DNA from: Chionoecetes opilio | Lineage: Eukaryota; Arthropoda; Malacostraca; Decapoda; Majidae | DNA: 64,000 nt | Direction of reading: 5' to 3' | Assembly (NCBI GenBank): GCA_016584305.1 | Contig: JACEEZ010020544.1 | Coordinates: 48,051-112,050 of the forward strand | Position numbers and translations under genes: made by a program | The notes under the pieces: model-generated | What the model saw: the letters and a program-made list of their open reading frames with translations, nothing else | Database searches by the model: none | Told to the model about the DNA's origin: nothing | Part shown: positions 32,674 through 44,180 of the stretch, piece by piece | Layout of the letters: each line of letters begins with the position of its first letter | Position numbering within the stretch: the first letter of the stretch is position 1

Positions 32674-33232
32674 AGCACCTATGCCTATACCGCGTGTAGG
32701 CAGTGAGCTCCATGGGTGGGATGGTAGGCCCTGGAGGCTCACTCGAGAGCTGGGATGGTTGGCCCTCGCCCGTTGGTGGCGCAGGTAGGATTCTTAATAG
32801 TGACGCCTGTGATTAGAGGCTCATGCCACCCCCTGTGTCCTCCCATGCACTCGCAGTCGAAGATAGAGTTAATGGACAGGGCATAGTGCTGCAGTAATTA
32901 AGTGCTCAAGTGATGTAAAATTAAGTTGTACAGGTTGTACTACTGTATACAATACAGTACAGAGTTGTGATTATAAAGTGATTAAAGTGATACCAGTGTT
33001 AAAATGCGACTGAGTCCCCCTAACATCTTCTACATGTTACAACAAGGCTCCCCTCTCCTTGGATTACATGCCTGCTGCTACCCGTTCATTGGTAAGTGTA
33101 GTTTTTATGCTTTTACAGTACTGTATTTATTTTTTTAACCCATATCAGAGGAGGACATTGCATAACTTGGCACATTGAATAACTCGGCAAGGGCCAGAGC
33201 CCCTATCGTGCCGAGTTATAAGGCTTTTACTG
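32490..33232. mobile_element. Pogo/Tigger-like element, family E
   Basis: The ends CAGTAAAAGCCTTATAACTC and the complement ending GGCTTTTACTG are flanked by TA. Family C at 22595 reads GGTGCTACTTATTTCG, the empty target site. Internal poly-T tracts (32560-32671) and a segment resembling family C's inner part (32680-32885) are present. Confidence 0.88.
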
Positions 33233-33353
33233 TACTTATTTCGAGGTTTTACCTATTTTATGCGACACCGGCTGCTCCTCTAGAGAAAAACACAAACAAA
33301 AGGAAAAATACAAAGCAAAACTACATACAAGCTATACTAAGCCTATTATAATA

Positions 33354-34062
33354 CAGGAAAACCTCGTTTATCCGGCACCCTCGGGGGGGAGCGCATGCTG
33401 GATAACTCATTTTGCCGTTGTTTTAAGAGTTACTCTTATGGAATCGCCCAAAATCCTAATATTTTTTTTTTTTTTTTACATCACAAAGAACTGGCCAAGG
33501 GCACAACAAAAATGGGTAACACAAAGCCCGCTTAGTTGCCAGTCCCTATAAAGAAGACAGTAAGAGAATAAAATAAAAAAGAGGGGTGAGCCAATTTAGT
33601 TCGGGAGGTGTCTTGTTACTCTTCTTTTGAAAAGATTTAAGTCATAGGAAAGTGGAAAAATAGAAACAGGAAGAGAGTTCCAGAGTTTATCAGTGAAAGG
33701 GATGAAAGGGTTGCCAACCCTGCGTACCCCGCCAAATTTGAACAAAATTTCTGCCGATTTTCTCAGTTTTTGAAATAATTATACCTAATTAATGCCTGGG
33801 TTATCCTGCTGAGTGCCCCTTTCTACCCCGCACTCCTCGTCAAGATGGACAAGCCAGTCCTCGTGTCACACGCCAGCAGCACGAACACTCTCCTCTCTTT
33901 TTTCACAGGATCTCCTGACGGGCTCAAGCTAGCCCGTGGTCCTTCCTGCTGGAGGCCCGGGGGAAAAAAAAAAAAAAAAAAAAAAAAAAATGCCTGGGTC
34001 GATTAGTGCCGTTGTTTTGAGGCTGCCGTTGTTTTAAATGCCGGTTAAATGAGGTTCTCCTG
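33354..34062. mobile_element. Pogo/Tigger-like element, family F
   Basis: The ends CAGGAAAACCTCGTTTATCC and the inverse ending GAGGTTCTCCTG are flanked by TA (33352-33353, 34063-34064). The empty site TTATAATACTATACTAA is visible at 22710-22726. A truncated LINE 3' end is nested at 33463-33708. Confidence 0.88.
33463..33708 (-). mobile_element. Jockey/CR1-group LINE 3' fragment
   Basis: The reverse complement of 30310-30556: poly-T, then the 3' UTR and the last coding part of the same LINE family. Severe 5' truncation. Confidence 0.85.
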
Positions 34063-34497
34063 TACTATACTAAGCAGGAAGGTAAGAAGACGTGTCCCGT
34101 ACGTCTCTTATGGGAGGCGGTAGCAGAGTGGTTAGCGTCAAGATATGTGTCAAGCTCGAGCACTAGCTTGACATTGACAGACGACCTACAAAGGGATACT
34201 AAGGAGAAAAGGTCACAAGAAGAAGAAGAAGTCTCCGAGTGGCGTTCTTGGTGACCCGAGTTCGATCCTTGATGAGGGCTGTAAAATCCACTTAAAATCT
34301 TTCTCTGCACCATTGAGTGGCCTAAGAACACCCACACACTGCCCATTAACTCTACCTGCGATTGAGAGTGCATCGGAGGACACAGGGGGTGGCATGAGCC
34401 TCTAATCACAGGCGTCACTATAGAAATTCTGTCTGCGCCACCACGGGCAAGGGCCAACCATCACAGCCCTGGAGGTCACTGCCTAACGGCGCTGTAG

Positions 34498-34536
<39 letters not shown>

Positions 34537-34542
34537 CACAGG

Positions 34543-34840
34543 GGAACTCCGTAGTGTAAGGGATAGCACGCTCGGCTCACAACCGAGAAGTCCCGGGTTC
34601 GATCCCCGGGCGGAGCGAAGACAGACGGGCGGTCTTCTTAAAAAACCCGAGCCCCTGTCCACCCAGCAGTGAATGGGTACCGAGTGTTAGCCGGGGGTTT
34701 GTGACCCCTCTTCCGGGGTGGTGGCTTCGGCCAACACTAAGCACTAAGGATGAATGATAAAATAAATGTTGATATGGAGACGGGGCCATACGAGCATTGC
34801 TCAGGCCCTGTAAAATACAACTAGATGAATACAACTAGAT
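34543..34840 (+). mobile_element. tRNA-Val-derived SINE with alternative tail
   Basis: The head has loop CTCACAA (anticodon CAC) and B box GGGTTCGATCC. The central block is the same as in the copy at 5594, but the tail is different: GAGACGGGGCCATACGAGC and CAACTAGATGAATA repeats. CA repeats lie on both sides. Confidence 0.85.
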
Positions 34841-34842
34841 GA

Positions 34843-34859
34843 ATACACACACACACACG

Positions 34860-34901
<42 letters not shown>

Positions 34902-34912
34902 AAAAAAAAAGG
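34843..34912. repeat. (CA)n microsatellite followed by poly-A
   Basis: CA units with two CG variants, then about 14 A, all inside family C. Confidence 0.95.
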
Positions 34913-35032
34913 ACAAAGCAGCGCAAAACTCTGGGATATAATGCGCGAAAGTCGGGATGGTAAGAATTTAGGCCTCGGGGCGAAACTCGAGGATTGCGAA
35001 ACTCGCATAGCGTGAAACTCGGGAGGGTACTG

Positions 35033-37984
35033 TATTCAATTCCTGTAGATTACTTTATTATATTACATTTTGTTTAGAGGGGGCAGTGGCTGTCTTGTTG
35101 CCCAGAGGAAGGTGTTCACATTTAGTCAGAAGTTATCCTAACATGCATAAATCTGTGGCTTTTCCACACCATTGGTTAACGGGAAAAAGTGATTAATGAT
35201 GATTCAAGACTATTTAACTTACTACAGTGACAGTGTTTGCTTCTTAGTGTTTTGTGTTTTTCTTAGTGTCAACATTTTGTATCAAGGTAAACAGTGGTGT
35301 AGTGTTTTGGCCAGCCCTTGTTGCTAACCATCAATAATTTAGCAATATGCAAAGACATGCCTTTGAAGTAAAGAATAATTGATAAGTGAAATACTACATA
35401 TATCATTGCTAAACACCATCAATTTACTAAAACTGAATACTTAGTTAAAGAAAACAGTTTTGTGTCCACCAGCCACAGTAAGTTTGTGTTTTAGATGGTT
35501 ATTTTGAATTAACTTCTGAAGATGTTTGGATAATGCTGAGACCTAGAGAGACTGGAGGGAAGGGCATCAGTTGTACATGCGAGGATGACATGAGGGTAGC
35601 ATGGTTAGAGATATGAAGGTAGGGGCTGAGAGTAGCCACTGACTGTCACAGCATCTTCACACCCTTATTTTCGACTTTTGCACTGACCCTCGCTAGGCAC
35701 ACCCACCACTCCACCACCAGCTTCCTCCGCAAACCTGGTCCCCTTCACTGATGTCTCCATCCCCCAAACCTTCCCCATTGGCCTGGAAGTGAGAAGGAAG
35801 TGGAGGAGGAAGAAAGGGAGTGTGTTCGGGGAAGGAGGAAAGTCTGGAGTTTCGGAGAGGCACCGGCTGTTCTCTGTTTGGCTGTGTGAGTGAGGTGTTC
35901 TGAATAATTATATGTTTGTATGTCAGACTGTGTTTATCTGATGTCCCCATGCTCAAGTACTAACCTCCTGAAGTATCTTCCTGTAGTGTGACCAGGGCTA
36001 ACGGTTTACTAATAATGACTTGAGTAGTCGAGTCACTGCCCATTTTAGTTACCAGGTATGGAGTTATTAATCAATGGATGGTGATGATGATTAACTAGGC
36101 AATGGTCCCTCACAGATAGATTATTGTCAGAACTGAGTAGGATTGTTGACAAAAAGATTTATCTCTGCATCTCTTGGATCAATTTGAATTTGCATTAAGC
36201 CCTCAAAGAACTGTCTGTTAAGAATGACATCACTTACAAGGGACAGTCAGAAACAACCTTATAGAAAACTAATTAAGATAGATTTTACATGGTCATGCAT
36301 GCTGTGTTTTGAACGACACTGTCAAGAGCCATGTGTCTAATCTCTTGTAAACAGTTTGTTAGTTCACCTTGAAGTACTGAGTTACACCTCCACTGATGTC
36401 TTGACAGGATACTCTGGTGTTTGGTTAGGGTTGTGTTTGTGAGTTTGGCTCATTGCTTGGATGTGTCATCATAAGGAGATATCATGTGACTTGTATATTG
36501 GAATATGTGATGAAAGATTTTTTATTTTTGACATCTTATGACACCAAGTCGAAATAAATCCTGTTTCACGTACTGTCAGAGCAGTGTTGGCGTGGTAAAA
36601 ACTAGCCTCTACAGAGAACCAGCTTGTTAGATGGTTCTTTTATCGTCAGTATTCCATAGTGGGATACAGAATACAAACTTAAAGCCTCTCTACTTAGATG
36701 ACTTGAATGTCTATACCCTCCAGTGATTACTTCATGTCACAATTTGGCCTTCTCCCTAACAAGTGGGGAGGCAAGCAACATAAAACAGATTTATGCTCTC
36801 TGTTTTCAGTGTATATATGAACATAATATTATATTTTCGTATTAATATATGATTATTATCACAACTTATTGAATATCCACTTAGCATTGAAAGTGTTTCT
36901 TGTGAGTGAACATTTCCCATTCCTGTGAATCGCAGTTTCCTTGTCTTGCCATGCAAAAAACCCAGTTGAACATTGTTTTGAATGTCATGCCTATATGACA
37001 CTTTGCGTACATGGCTATAAGTAGCTTTCCTTGGGCAAGAGATGGATGCCTTTGCTGCAAAGGTAACTTTGAGGGGTTGCGTAGGATCGAGATCAGTGAT
37101 GCTTTGACACAATCCAGGCACGTTGGATAATTAATTCAAAAGAAGAATACATGCGACTCACTGTAAATGTTTTCAAAGTCAGAAACTTATTTATCACATG
37201 AGTTTGTGAGGGACCAGGGTACAAATTTTTGTCTTGACAGTCCGTACTGTAAACTACAGGTAGTAGTAAAACCTCCTTGATATCCACTGTCAACAAAGTC
37301 TCTCTCCTGTAGCAGTGTAATTGTGTTGTCGTGCCTCTTGAGCAAACAAAGCTATTGTAGACCAATGTTTCATTCCATAGGGTTCTTTCTCCGGCCTTTA
37401 TATTCAAGTAGGGAATAATTTAATAGACAAATAAATATGGAATACTTTTACAGTCTTACTACAATACAGTTTACATGATCCTCAGTGATACATTTCAGTT
37501 ATATCTATAATTGAATGTACATACACTCTGCTGATTGCTTGCCTTATCCACAGTTTATTGGAGTTTAATGCATATAATCAAGAAACATTCAATGTAACTA
37601 GAAGATACTAAATGCGAAAAGGAAGTTGATGCAATATCCCTAAACAGACTTGCTGCTGTGTGTTCGTGTTGGCACCTTCTTCTTTTGTAAGGAGTGTAAA
37701 TGTTACTGGCGTCCGAGGCAAATGTCAGTAATTATAGGTTCTGAAGTTTTGTATAGTTTGTAGTGCCAGAAACTTAGTGGATGATGAAAATTTCTCATCC
37801 ATAAATGTTGTATAATAATATAGCTGCAATGTTTTATATTATGTTAGAACTATTTCAATGAATTCAGTTTTGATGTTCATTGTATGTCCATTGTTTGTTT
37901 TGATACAAACCCTGTAAAGTTTTGAATTTGTCACATCCTTGCTAAGTTGAGCAGAGATTGAAGAACTGGAGGCAGCTTGGTCCA
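35033..37984. other. Probable intron of eIF4E2, no exon recognised
   Basis: Three kilobases of mostly unique sequence with few repeats. Minus-strand frames of 87-121 residues (35693-35956, 36756-37121, 37093-37407) have no recognisable domains and are likely chance. An alternative C-terminal exon of eIF4E2 was looked for and not found. Confidence 0.5.
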
Positions 37985-38250
37985 GAGTGTAGGCTAGGCC
38001 AGCTGTTGGAGGCCTGGAGGGAAGGACTCCCCGGATGGTCCAGGGTTGTAGGCTAGGCCAGCTGTTGGAGGCCTGGAGGGAAGGACTCCCCGGATGGTCC
38101 AGGGTTGTAGCTAGGCCAGCTTGAGGCCTGGAGGAGGACTCCCGATGGTCGTTGGCAGGCCAGCTGTTGGAGGCCTGGAGGGAAGGACTCCCCGGATGGT
38201 CCAGGGTTGTAGGCTAGGCCAGCTGTTGGAGGCCTGGAGGGAAGGACTCC
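37985..38250. repeat. 59-bp tandem repeat
   Basis: Four clean units, GGCTAGGCCAGCTGTTGG...GGTCCAGGGTTGTA, with one degraded unit in the middle (38110-38160) carrying several small deletions. Confidence 0.9.
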
Positions 38251-38698
38251 ATGTCTCCGGAGTCCAGAAATAGTCAACACTACGCATACAAAAAATATTG
38301 CCCCATGCTTCATATTAGTCCTCCTTTTGTTCCTAGGAGCCCTGTAGTACCTATGAAAGCTGCCATCCCATTGACATGTCATGGGGTGCAGGAAAGTTTG
38401 TGTGGTGCACCAGAGAGCTCAGCTAGATGCTGAGATGAATTTCCTGCATTTATGTCATGATCAAATGGGTGGATTTTTTGACATAACATGTCAGATACCA
38501 TGGGGAGAGCACTTCCCTCATATTAATTAGTTAACATACGCCATTTATAGAGACACTTGTTGTCAAAATGAATCACCTGAAGTATGTCATGCTATCAGAG
38601 GTGCACAAGTGTTGTGGTGCCGTGACTGAACGAGGCCTGCATTGACACCTTGTGGCTACAGCTGTCCGTGTTTTGACTCGGTTGCTGATGCCTTGCAG
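38251..38698. other. Probable intron end, no other feature seen
   Basis: Unique-looking sequence up to the acceptor GTTGCTGATGCCTTGCAG at 38681-38698. Confidence 0.45.
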
Positions 38699-38768
38699 AC
38701 ATCGCTCCAGCTTCCGCAACACGAGGGCGGACGGCTACAACAACAGAGCAGACACCTTCCTGAGATAA
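38699..38768 (+). CDS. EIF4E2: eIF4E2 / 4EHP proposed last exon
   Basis: It begins right after a good acceptor (CCTTGCAG). Its first base completes the Lys codon left open in phase 2 at 20268 (AA plus A), giving ...SLK, then HRSSFRNTRADG, a short polar tail, and TAA at 38766. The SSFRNT stretch resembles the C-terminus of known alternative 4EHP isoforms (from memory). Phase, strand, splice site and stop all agree, but the exon is short. A different last exon elsewhere, giving the longer C-terminus, cannot be excluded. Confidence 0.65.
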
Positions 38769-39000
38769 GGTCATGCTGTTGCCCTCAGGTAGTCCTGCCA
38801 GTCACCTCCTTCCTCCGCTCCACCCCTTGTATACATTACTGCAAAATAGATCTTTCATCAAGTTACCAGCTGGATGTTCTTTGTCTTTACCTCTATGAGA
38901 AAGTAAAGTGGCGTCCAGGGCAGGGATCCAAAGAGAGCTTAACGCCAATGGTGCTAGCTCAACAACATACCTCTATTTCTACACCCCGGTGTTAACTGGT

Positions 39001-39041
39001 ATTAAAAGACGAGACATGGCATTGGTGGTATGTGGTTGCTC
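39001..39041 (+). promoter_or_regulatory. Possible polyadenylation signal of eIF4E2
   Basis: ATTAAA at 39001 is followed by a GT-rich stretch (ATTGGTGGTATGTGG). It lies 233 bp after the proposed stop codon. ATTAAA is a common variant of AATAAA. No nearer signal is seen. Confidence 0.35.
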
Positions 39042-39489
39042 ATAGCTGAGTGGCTGAGCGACTACAATGACGTCACAGCCTCGCCAGTGAATCAATTTTG
39101 TCTAAACATACGTGCCAGCCAATCAGATTGTGTCTCAAACGTGTCAGCCTATCACAAGGCAGCCGCAGCCCGCATTATCAAACTTGTATACATCTACCTC
39201 CAATCCTCATTCCGCATAAACTTTCAGCTTCGTCGTACTTCTCAAAAAGTAAGTTATTACATTATTCCTTCATTCCACAATTCCCTGTGCCACCTCTGTC
39301 GCTTATAATCTCCAACGCAGTTTCCACTACATACGTGCCTTTGATGTGTTGTACTTATTTCTATTCTCTAGCTTATTTCATCATTCCTTCATCCCCTGTG
39401 TCATCTCCGTCGCTTCAACACTTGTTTCCACCTGCACATACACGCGGATAACACGCCGGTGGCTTGTACTTCCTTGTATTCTAGCTATT
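39042..39489. other. Downstream sequence with small duplications
   Basis: No gene is recognised. The phrase TTATTTCATCATTCCTTCATC and variants occurs about three times between 39258 and 39398. The last 18 bp (39472-39489) are the left target duplication of the LINE. Confidence 0.45.
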
Positions 39490-42110
39490 AATTATTACAA
39501 TGTTCTTTTTACACCTCGTGAGCTTTGTCAAGCCATGAAGGTTTCCGCTGACACTTCCCCGGGCCAAGATGATATACCATATGCGATGCTCTGTCATCTA
39601 AGAGATGAGGCTCTAGATTTCTTGTTGAGCATCTATAATAGAATATGGATTGAAGGAACCTTCCCAAGTAGCTGGGGTGTGGCGGTGGTGATCCCGATCC
39701 CTAAGCCTGGGAAGGACCACTCACTACCGACGAATTTCCGCCCCATATCCCTAACTTCTTGTGTGTGTAAGTTATTCAAAAAAATGGTAAATAGTCGACT
39801 TATATGGTTTTTGGAACGGGAAAACTTTTTCTCCCGTTCTCAGTGTGGATTCCGTAAGCATCACTCCACTACGGAAGCGCTTATTTCCTTAGAGTCATCC
39901 ATTTGCGGGGCATTTGCCTCTCGACAACACCATGTGACCATATTTTTCGACCTTGAGAAGGCTTACGACACAGCTTGGAGACACGGTATTTTGCAGTCTT
40001 TGTATGAGTTTGGACTAAGAGGTCGTTTGCCTGTGTTCCTCCAGTTTCCTAGCCAACCGGGTTCTTAGAGTTCGGGTTGGCAACATACTGTCTTCTGAAC
40101 ACCCGCTTCCAGGTGACATCCCCCAAGGCAGCGTCTTGAGTGTAGCTCTGTTCGCTGTGGCCATCAATGGTATTGTTGATGTACTGCCAGAGGGGATTGT
40201 TAGTACATTATATGTGGATGATTTATCAATCTCTTTTGCTGCTTCCAGGATGTCGGTTGCAGAGAGAAGACTTCAACTTGCTATTGACAAAGTTTGTGAA
40301 TGGACGATGAATCGTGGCTTCCGGTTTTCTCCAGCAAAGACTGTAGCGGTTCATTTTTGCAGAACCCGTGGGATTCATCCCGACCCAGACCTATATCTTT
40401 ACGATAAGAGAATACCATGTAGGGAAGAGACCCGGTTTTTAGGACTCATTATTGACAATAGACTGACTTGGGTACCTCACCTTCGTGCTCTCAAGACTGA
40501 CTGTCTTCGAACCATGGATCTACTGAAAGTCCTCTCGCACACCAGCTGGGGAGCTGATCGCGCTACACTCCTCTATCTTCATCGCTCACTTATCCTTTCG
40601 AAGCTTGAATATGGATGTGAAGTGTACTCCTCTGCCACACCCACTCGACTGCGGATGTTGGATTCGGTACACCATGCTGGTGTCCGTCTGGCAACCGGGG
40701 CGCTTAGGTTATCTCCCATCCCAAGTCTATTGGTGGATGCTGGTGTCCTCCCATTAGATCTTCAACGCCAGTCCCTCATGTTAAGATGTTGGTATCGCCT
40801 CCAACGCCTCCCTGACTCAATAGCTTGCCGTGCTGTGTCTTGTGGTTCAGGATCGCAAATTTACCATGAGCGAAGAAACTTACCAAAGCCCCTTGGTTTC
40901 CGATTAAAAGCTATTATGGAGACGCTATCCTTCCCTGCTTTACGGATCTGCCCGCATAGACCTACGAGAGTCGGTCCATGGCTTCTCCCAGAAGTATCCT
41001 TCTGCAAAAGCCGTCCGCTCTCAAAAGGGTCTTTACCTCCTCAGGCTGAGCGTGCCCAGTTTTTAGACCACTATTGCACACATCAGGGTTCTGTCCCTGT
41101 CTTTACTGATGGTTCCAAATCAGACGAAGGAGTTGGATACGGTGTCGTATTCCCATCGTTTAACAAAGGCGTCAGCCTTCCAAGTGTTTCGTCTGTTTTT
41201 ACGGCTGAAATAAGTGCTATTTTATATGCTCTCATGGCTATTCTTACTCTTCCGGATGTCTCTTTTACAATTTTTAGTGATTCTTGTAGTGCTCTTCAAT
41301 CACTATGTAATTTCAATTCTCCCCATCCGCTGGTCAATGCCATCCTGGAATGGCTTTATCTGCTCAAGAGGCGAGGCCGGATGGTCAGCTTTTGTTGGGT
41401 ATCGGCACATGTAGGTGTTGCCGGTAATGAGGAAGCTGATGCCTTGGCAAAAGCTGCAGCTAGAAGACCAGCTCTATCACATTTTGCAGTGCCGGCTACG
41501 GACCTACGCTCGGCAATCCATAGATCAGTTCACAACAGTTGGCAGGAACGTTGGATTACTATAGGGCAAAATAAACTACGCACCATCCGCCAAAGTATCG
41601 AGGACTGGAGCTACTGCGGTCTCTCCCGGAGATGGGAGACTGCCTTGGCACGATTGCGTATTGGTCACACTCTATATACACATGGGTTCCTCATGGAGGG
41701 GGGCTACCCTCCCTACTGTGATGATTGTTTGGTCCCCTTAACTGTGCGGCACTTGCTGGTCGAGTGTCCTAGTCTTGGGGACCTACGTGAGCAATTTTTG
41801 TCCCGGTGTCGGGGGTCGGACGGTGCCTACCGTCTACCGTCCCTGGCATTGGGATAGAGGTGTTTCTCTCCGGGACACGAAGTCCATACCTTTATTGAGA
41901 GGGCTGGCCTTCTCAACAAGTTATGAGGTTTTTAATATTCACTTATTATTGTTTTTAATGTACTATTGTTCTTTTATGTATTTTGTTATTTTAGATATTT
42001 TGATTGTATCTTAAAATTAGTTTTTTTACTATTACTTTTACTGTATCTTATGTAAGCAGGCGTCAATAACCCCGTAGTTGCGGCGCCTTAAAACTATAAT
42101 ATCTATCTGT
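39490..42110 (+). mobile_element. I-group LINE with RNase H, 5'-truncated
   Basis: A target duplication of about 18 bp (CCTTGTATTCTAGCTATT at 39472-39489; the same with two extra bases at 42111-42130) brackets it. The 3' UTR ends GCGTCAATAACCCCGTAGTT...AACTATAAT, with no poly-A. The 5' half with the endonuclease is lost. Confidence 0.9.
39500..41857 (+). pseudogene. I-group LINE ORF2: reverse transcriptase and RNase H, one frameshift
   Basis: The first frame (to about 40045) carries PIPKPGKDHSLPTNFRPISL, QCGFRKHHSTTEAL and IFFDLEKAYDTAW (catalytic Asp). After a one-base shift the second frame runs unbroken to 41857 with GDIPQGSVLS, STLYVDDLSISF (catalytic Asp pair), the thumb region, and a complete RNase H: VFTDGSKSDEG (Asp), AEISAIL (Glu), FSDSCSAL (Asp), WVSAHVGVAGNEEADALAK (His, Asp). 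It ends with a zinc-finger-like CDDC...HLLVEC. RNase H degrades the RNA template during second-strand synthesis. With only one lesion, this is one of the youngest elements in the window. Confidence 0.92.
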
Positions 42111-42130
42111 CCTTGTATTCTCTAGCTATT

Positions 42131-42323
42131 CCATTATTCCTTCCGAGGAATAGGCCGGTCTTCTTCTTCTTGTGACCTCTTTCGCTTAGTTTTGCTTCGT
42201 AGCTCTCCTTCCTCTAGTTGACCACCCCGGGAGGCGGGTCACAAAGCCCCGGCTAACACCCGGTACGCATTCACTGCTGGGTGGACAGGGGCTCGGGTTT
42301 TAAGGAAAAGTGCACACCACATA
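42131..42323 (-). mobile_element. SINE fragment, inverted, headless
   Basis: At 42224-42303 lies the reverse complement of the central block, and at 42160-42220 a different tail (GAAGAAGAAGACC when read on the minus strand). Words of the same tail occur in family C near 22850 and 34210. Confidence 0.65.
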
Positions 42324-42757
42324 TAGCGCGTTTTCGAGACCGTTCTAGCCCGGTCTGGACTGGACTAGTCCGGGCGCGGACGTTTTTTCCGCGAGGCGGG
42401 CTGGACCAGTCAAGATCAGTGCAGCCCAGCGAGCAGGACCAGGTTGGACCAGCATGGGGAGAGCTGGCGCATGCGCACCACAGTCAGCGTGGAAGACGAC
42501 CAGGAACTTCTCGTGCCGCTGATAAGACATGAAACACCATGATGGCCGACCATAGGACTAAAGTACTTACACAAAAAATTACAATATTCGCAATTTGCTG
42601 AAACAACATCTTGGGAAATTAATGTACCGTCAACAACACTACAGTGGCCACTGCACTGATGTCACCAGGTGCCATATATTACGAATTTTAGCATCACTAC
42701 AGACTTGTATGTGTCACTGAAGAGATGTATAGTGTTATGTAGATAATGTAAACTACG

Positions 42758-43789
42758 CATAGGTGGGCGCGATAAAGAAAAAATGTATCACGATAACCGA
42801 TAAATCGATAACGATAACCTTATCGGCGATAACCGATAATCGATAACTAGCGATAAATTATCGTCCGATAAGGCGATAACGATAAATCGATAAATCCAAA
42901 AATTCCGATACTAGCGATAACGATATTGATATTTAAATAAAAAATCTTGAATGCTATCAGTAAACTGTTAGAAAACCCTTCATTTACCTTTTTCACACTA
43001 ATATCTTCTAAATTCAATGTTTATCCTGCTCTTTCACTAATGAAAAGTACTGTTTTTAAGTAAAATAACTACACTTGAAAGTTTAAACTACTAAAATGTC
43101 TTTAGCACAGCCACAGTCTAGACCAGGTTCTGCAGCATGTTCCCCTTCATAAACATGAGCATGTTGAAGTTTTCATCAGACAGGGAGCTCTTCTTGGCCC
43201 TGTTGATGTCCTTGCCAAGGGAGAACAAGCGCTCCACCACGGCGCTGGACGGCATCGCCGTGTTGTACCTCAAGAAGAGGTCAATGAGCACCTTCTCACT
43301 GTTGAAGGCTGGGTCTGCCAGACTGTCTGTCCATTTGGCCTGCAGCCACACCTTCACAATGTGAGCAGCCTTGAACTTGGGTGACCTGTGATGACCCCCA
43401 GTGTCATCCTCCTCATCACAGATGCTGGAGTAGTAGTCCTCCGTCTCCATGTCCTCGCTGCTGCTGCTGTTGCTGACGGTCTCCAGGTCAGCACGCCGCA
43501 AGAACTCCTCCACCTTCCTCTCCATCAGGGACTTGACCTCTGACCTTTTGAACCATTGTTTCCTCAGAAGCACCCATCCACTTGAGGCGAAACTTGGGTG
43601 GAAGGCAGTGGCCAGAAGACACTCCTCATCCTCAAAGGTGCTGGCGAATAAAACCAAAAAATAAAATTATCGATTATTGCTAGTTTGGAACCAAAAGTAT
43701 CGGCGATACCGATGAATCGATAACGCGGGAAAAAAATTTATCGGATAACCGATAACCCGATATCGTTATCGCGATAACGCCCACCTATG
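42758..43789 (-). mobile_element. hAT element encoding only the hAT C-terminal domain
   Basis: It is 1032 bp, with terminal repeats CATAGGTGGGCG/CGCCCACCTATG and an exact 8-bp target duplication AAACTACG (42750-42757, 43790-43797). Both ends are dense in CGATAACGATAA and CCGATAA words. The only ORF is on the minus strand. Confidence 0.93.
43118..43657 (-). CDS. Truncated hAT transposase (dimerisation domain only)
   Basis: A complete frame of 179 residues. The first part is rich in acidic and Ser residues (residues 60-90: NSSSSEDMETEDYYSS, then DEEDD). Residues about 120-175 hold the hAT C-terminal dimerisation domain: LRYNTAMPSSAVVERLFSLG, then INRAKKSSLSDENFNMLMFM. The BED zinc finger and most of the RNase-H-like catalytic fold are missing. 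It could not cut DNA by itself but might still pair with a full-length transposase. The frame is open from ATG to stop, unlike most remnants here. Confidence 0.85.
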   Translation of the reverse strand: MVLFASTFEDEECLLATAFHPSFASSGWVLLRKQWFKRSEVKSLMERKVEEFLRRADLETVSNSSSSEDMETEDYYSSICDEEDDTGGHHRSPKFKAAHIVKVWLQAKWTDSLADPAFNSEKVLIDLFLRYNTAMPSSAVVERLFSLGKDINRAKKSSLSDENFNMLMFMKGNMLQNLV

Positions 43790-44180
43790 AAACTACGTAC
43801 GTGCACGTCTCTTCAGTCTTCAGTGGCACATACAAGTCTGTAGTGATGCTAAAAACTCGTAATATATGCCCCTTGTGACATTACTGCAGTGGCGACTATA
43901 GATAGTGTTATTGACGGTAAATGAAATGAAATTTCATCATTCAATTTTTCATAGTCATCCCTGCTACTTGACTTCCCATTGAGAAGTCAACCCTTTGGTG
44001 TCTCTTTGGGGGGGGGGGTAAAACTTGCAGGACGGTAGGACCGTCCACTTGATCTCCCAGCCAATAGGAACGATGAATGCGACGGGGGCCAGTCACAATG
44101 TATTTTCGCGAGCATCAGTCCAGTCTGGACTGGTCTAGCCTGGACTGAACCAGGTTGGTAAACGTCGCGAAAACGCGCTA

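Larger units (their letters stand above)
32176..35032. mobile_element. Family C element, copy with stacked insertions
   Basis: The ends CAGTACCCTCCCGAGTTTCG and CTCGGGAGGGTACTG are flanked by TA (32174-32175, 35033-35034). Families E (32490-33232) and F (33354-34062) and a tRNA-Val SINE (34543-34840) are nested. The uninterrupted sequence is seen in the inner copy at 22590-22730. The conserved minus-strand frame lies at 34065-34457. Confidence 0.85.
42324..44180. mobile_element. Palindromic element with TAGCGCGTTTTCG ends
   Basis: Terminal inverted repeats start TAGCGCGTTTTCG. The arms continue inward with GTCTGGACTGG-rich words and, near the centre, a matched pair at 42630-42745 and 43798-43920 (CTACAGACTTGTATGTG and complement). 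ATA flanks both ends (3 bp), so the superfamily is uncertain (PIF/Harbinger makes 3-bp duplications, normally TWA). A hAT element is inserted close to the loop. Confidence 0.7.

Noticed and set aside
36756..37407. A small gene on the minus strand
   Set aside because: The frames of 104-121 residues have no domain, no clear splice sites and unremarkable composition.
42324..44180. Calling the outer palindrome a hAT element
   Set aside because: Its flanks share only ATA; the 8-bp duplication belongs to the inner element.
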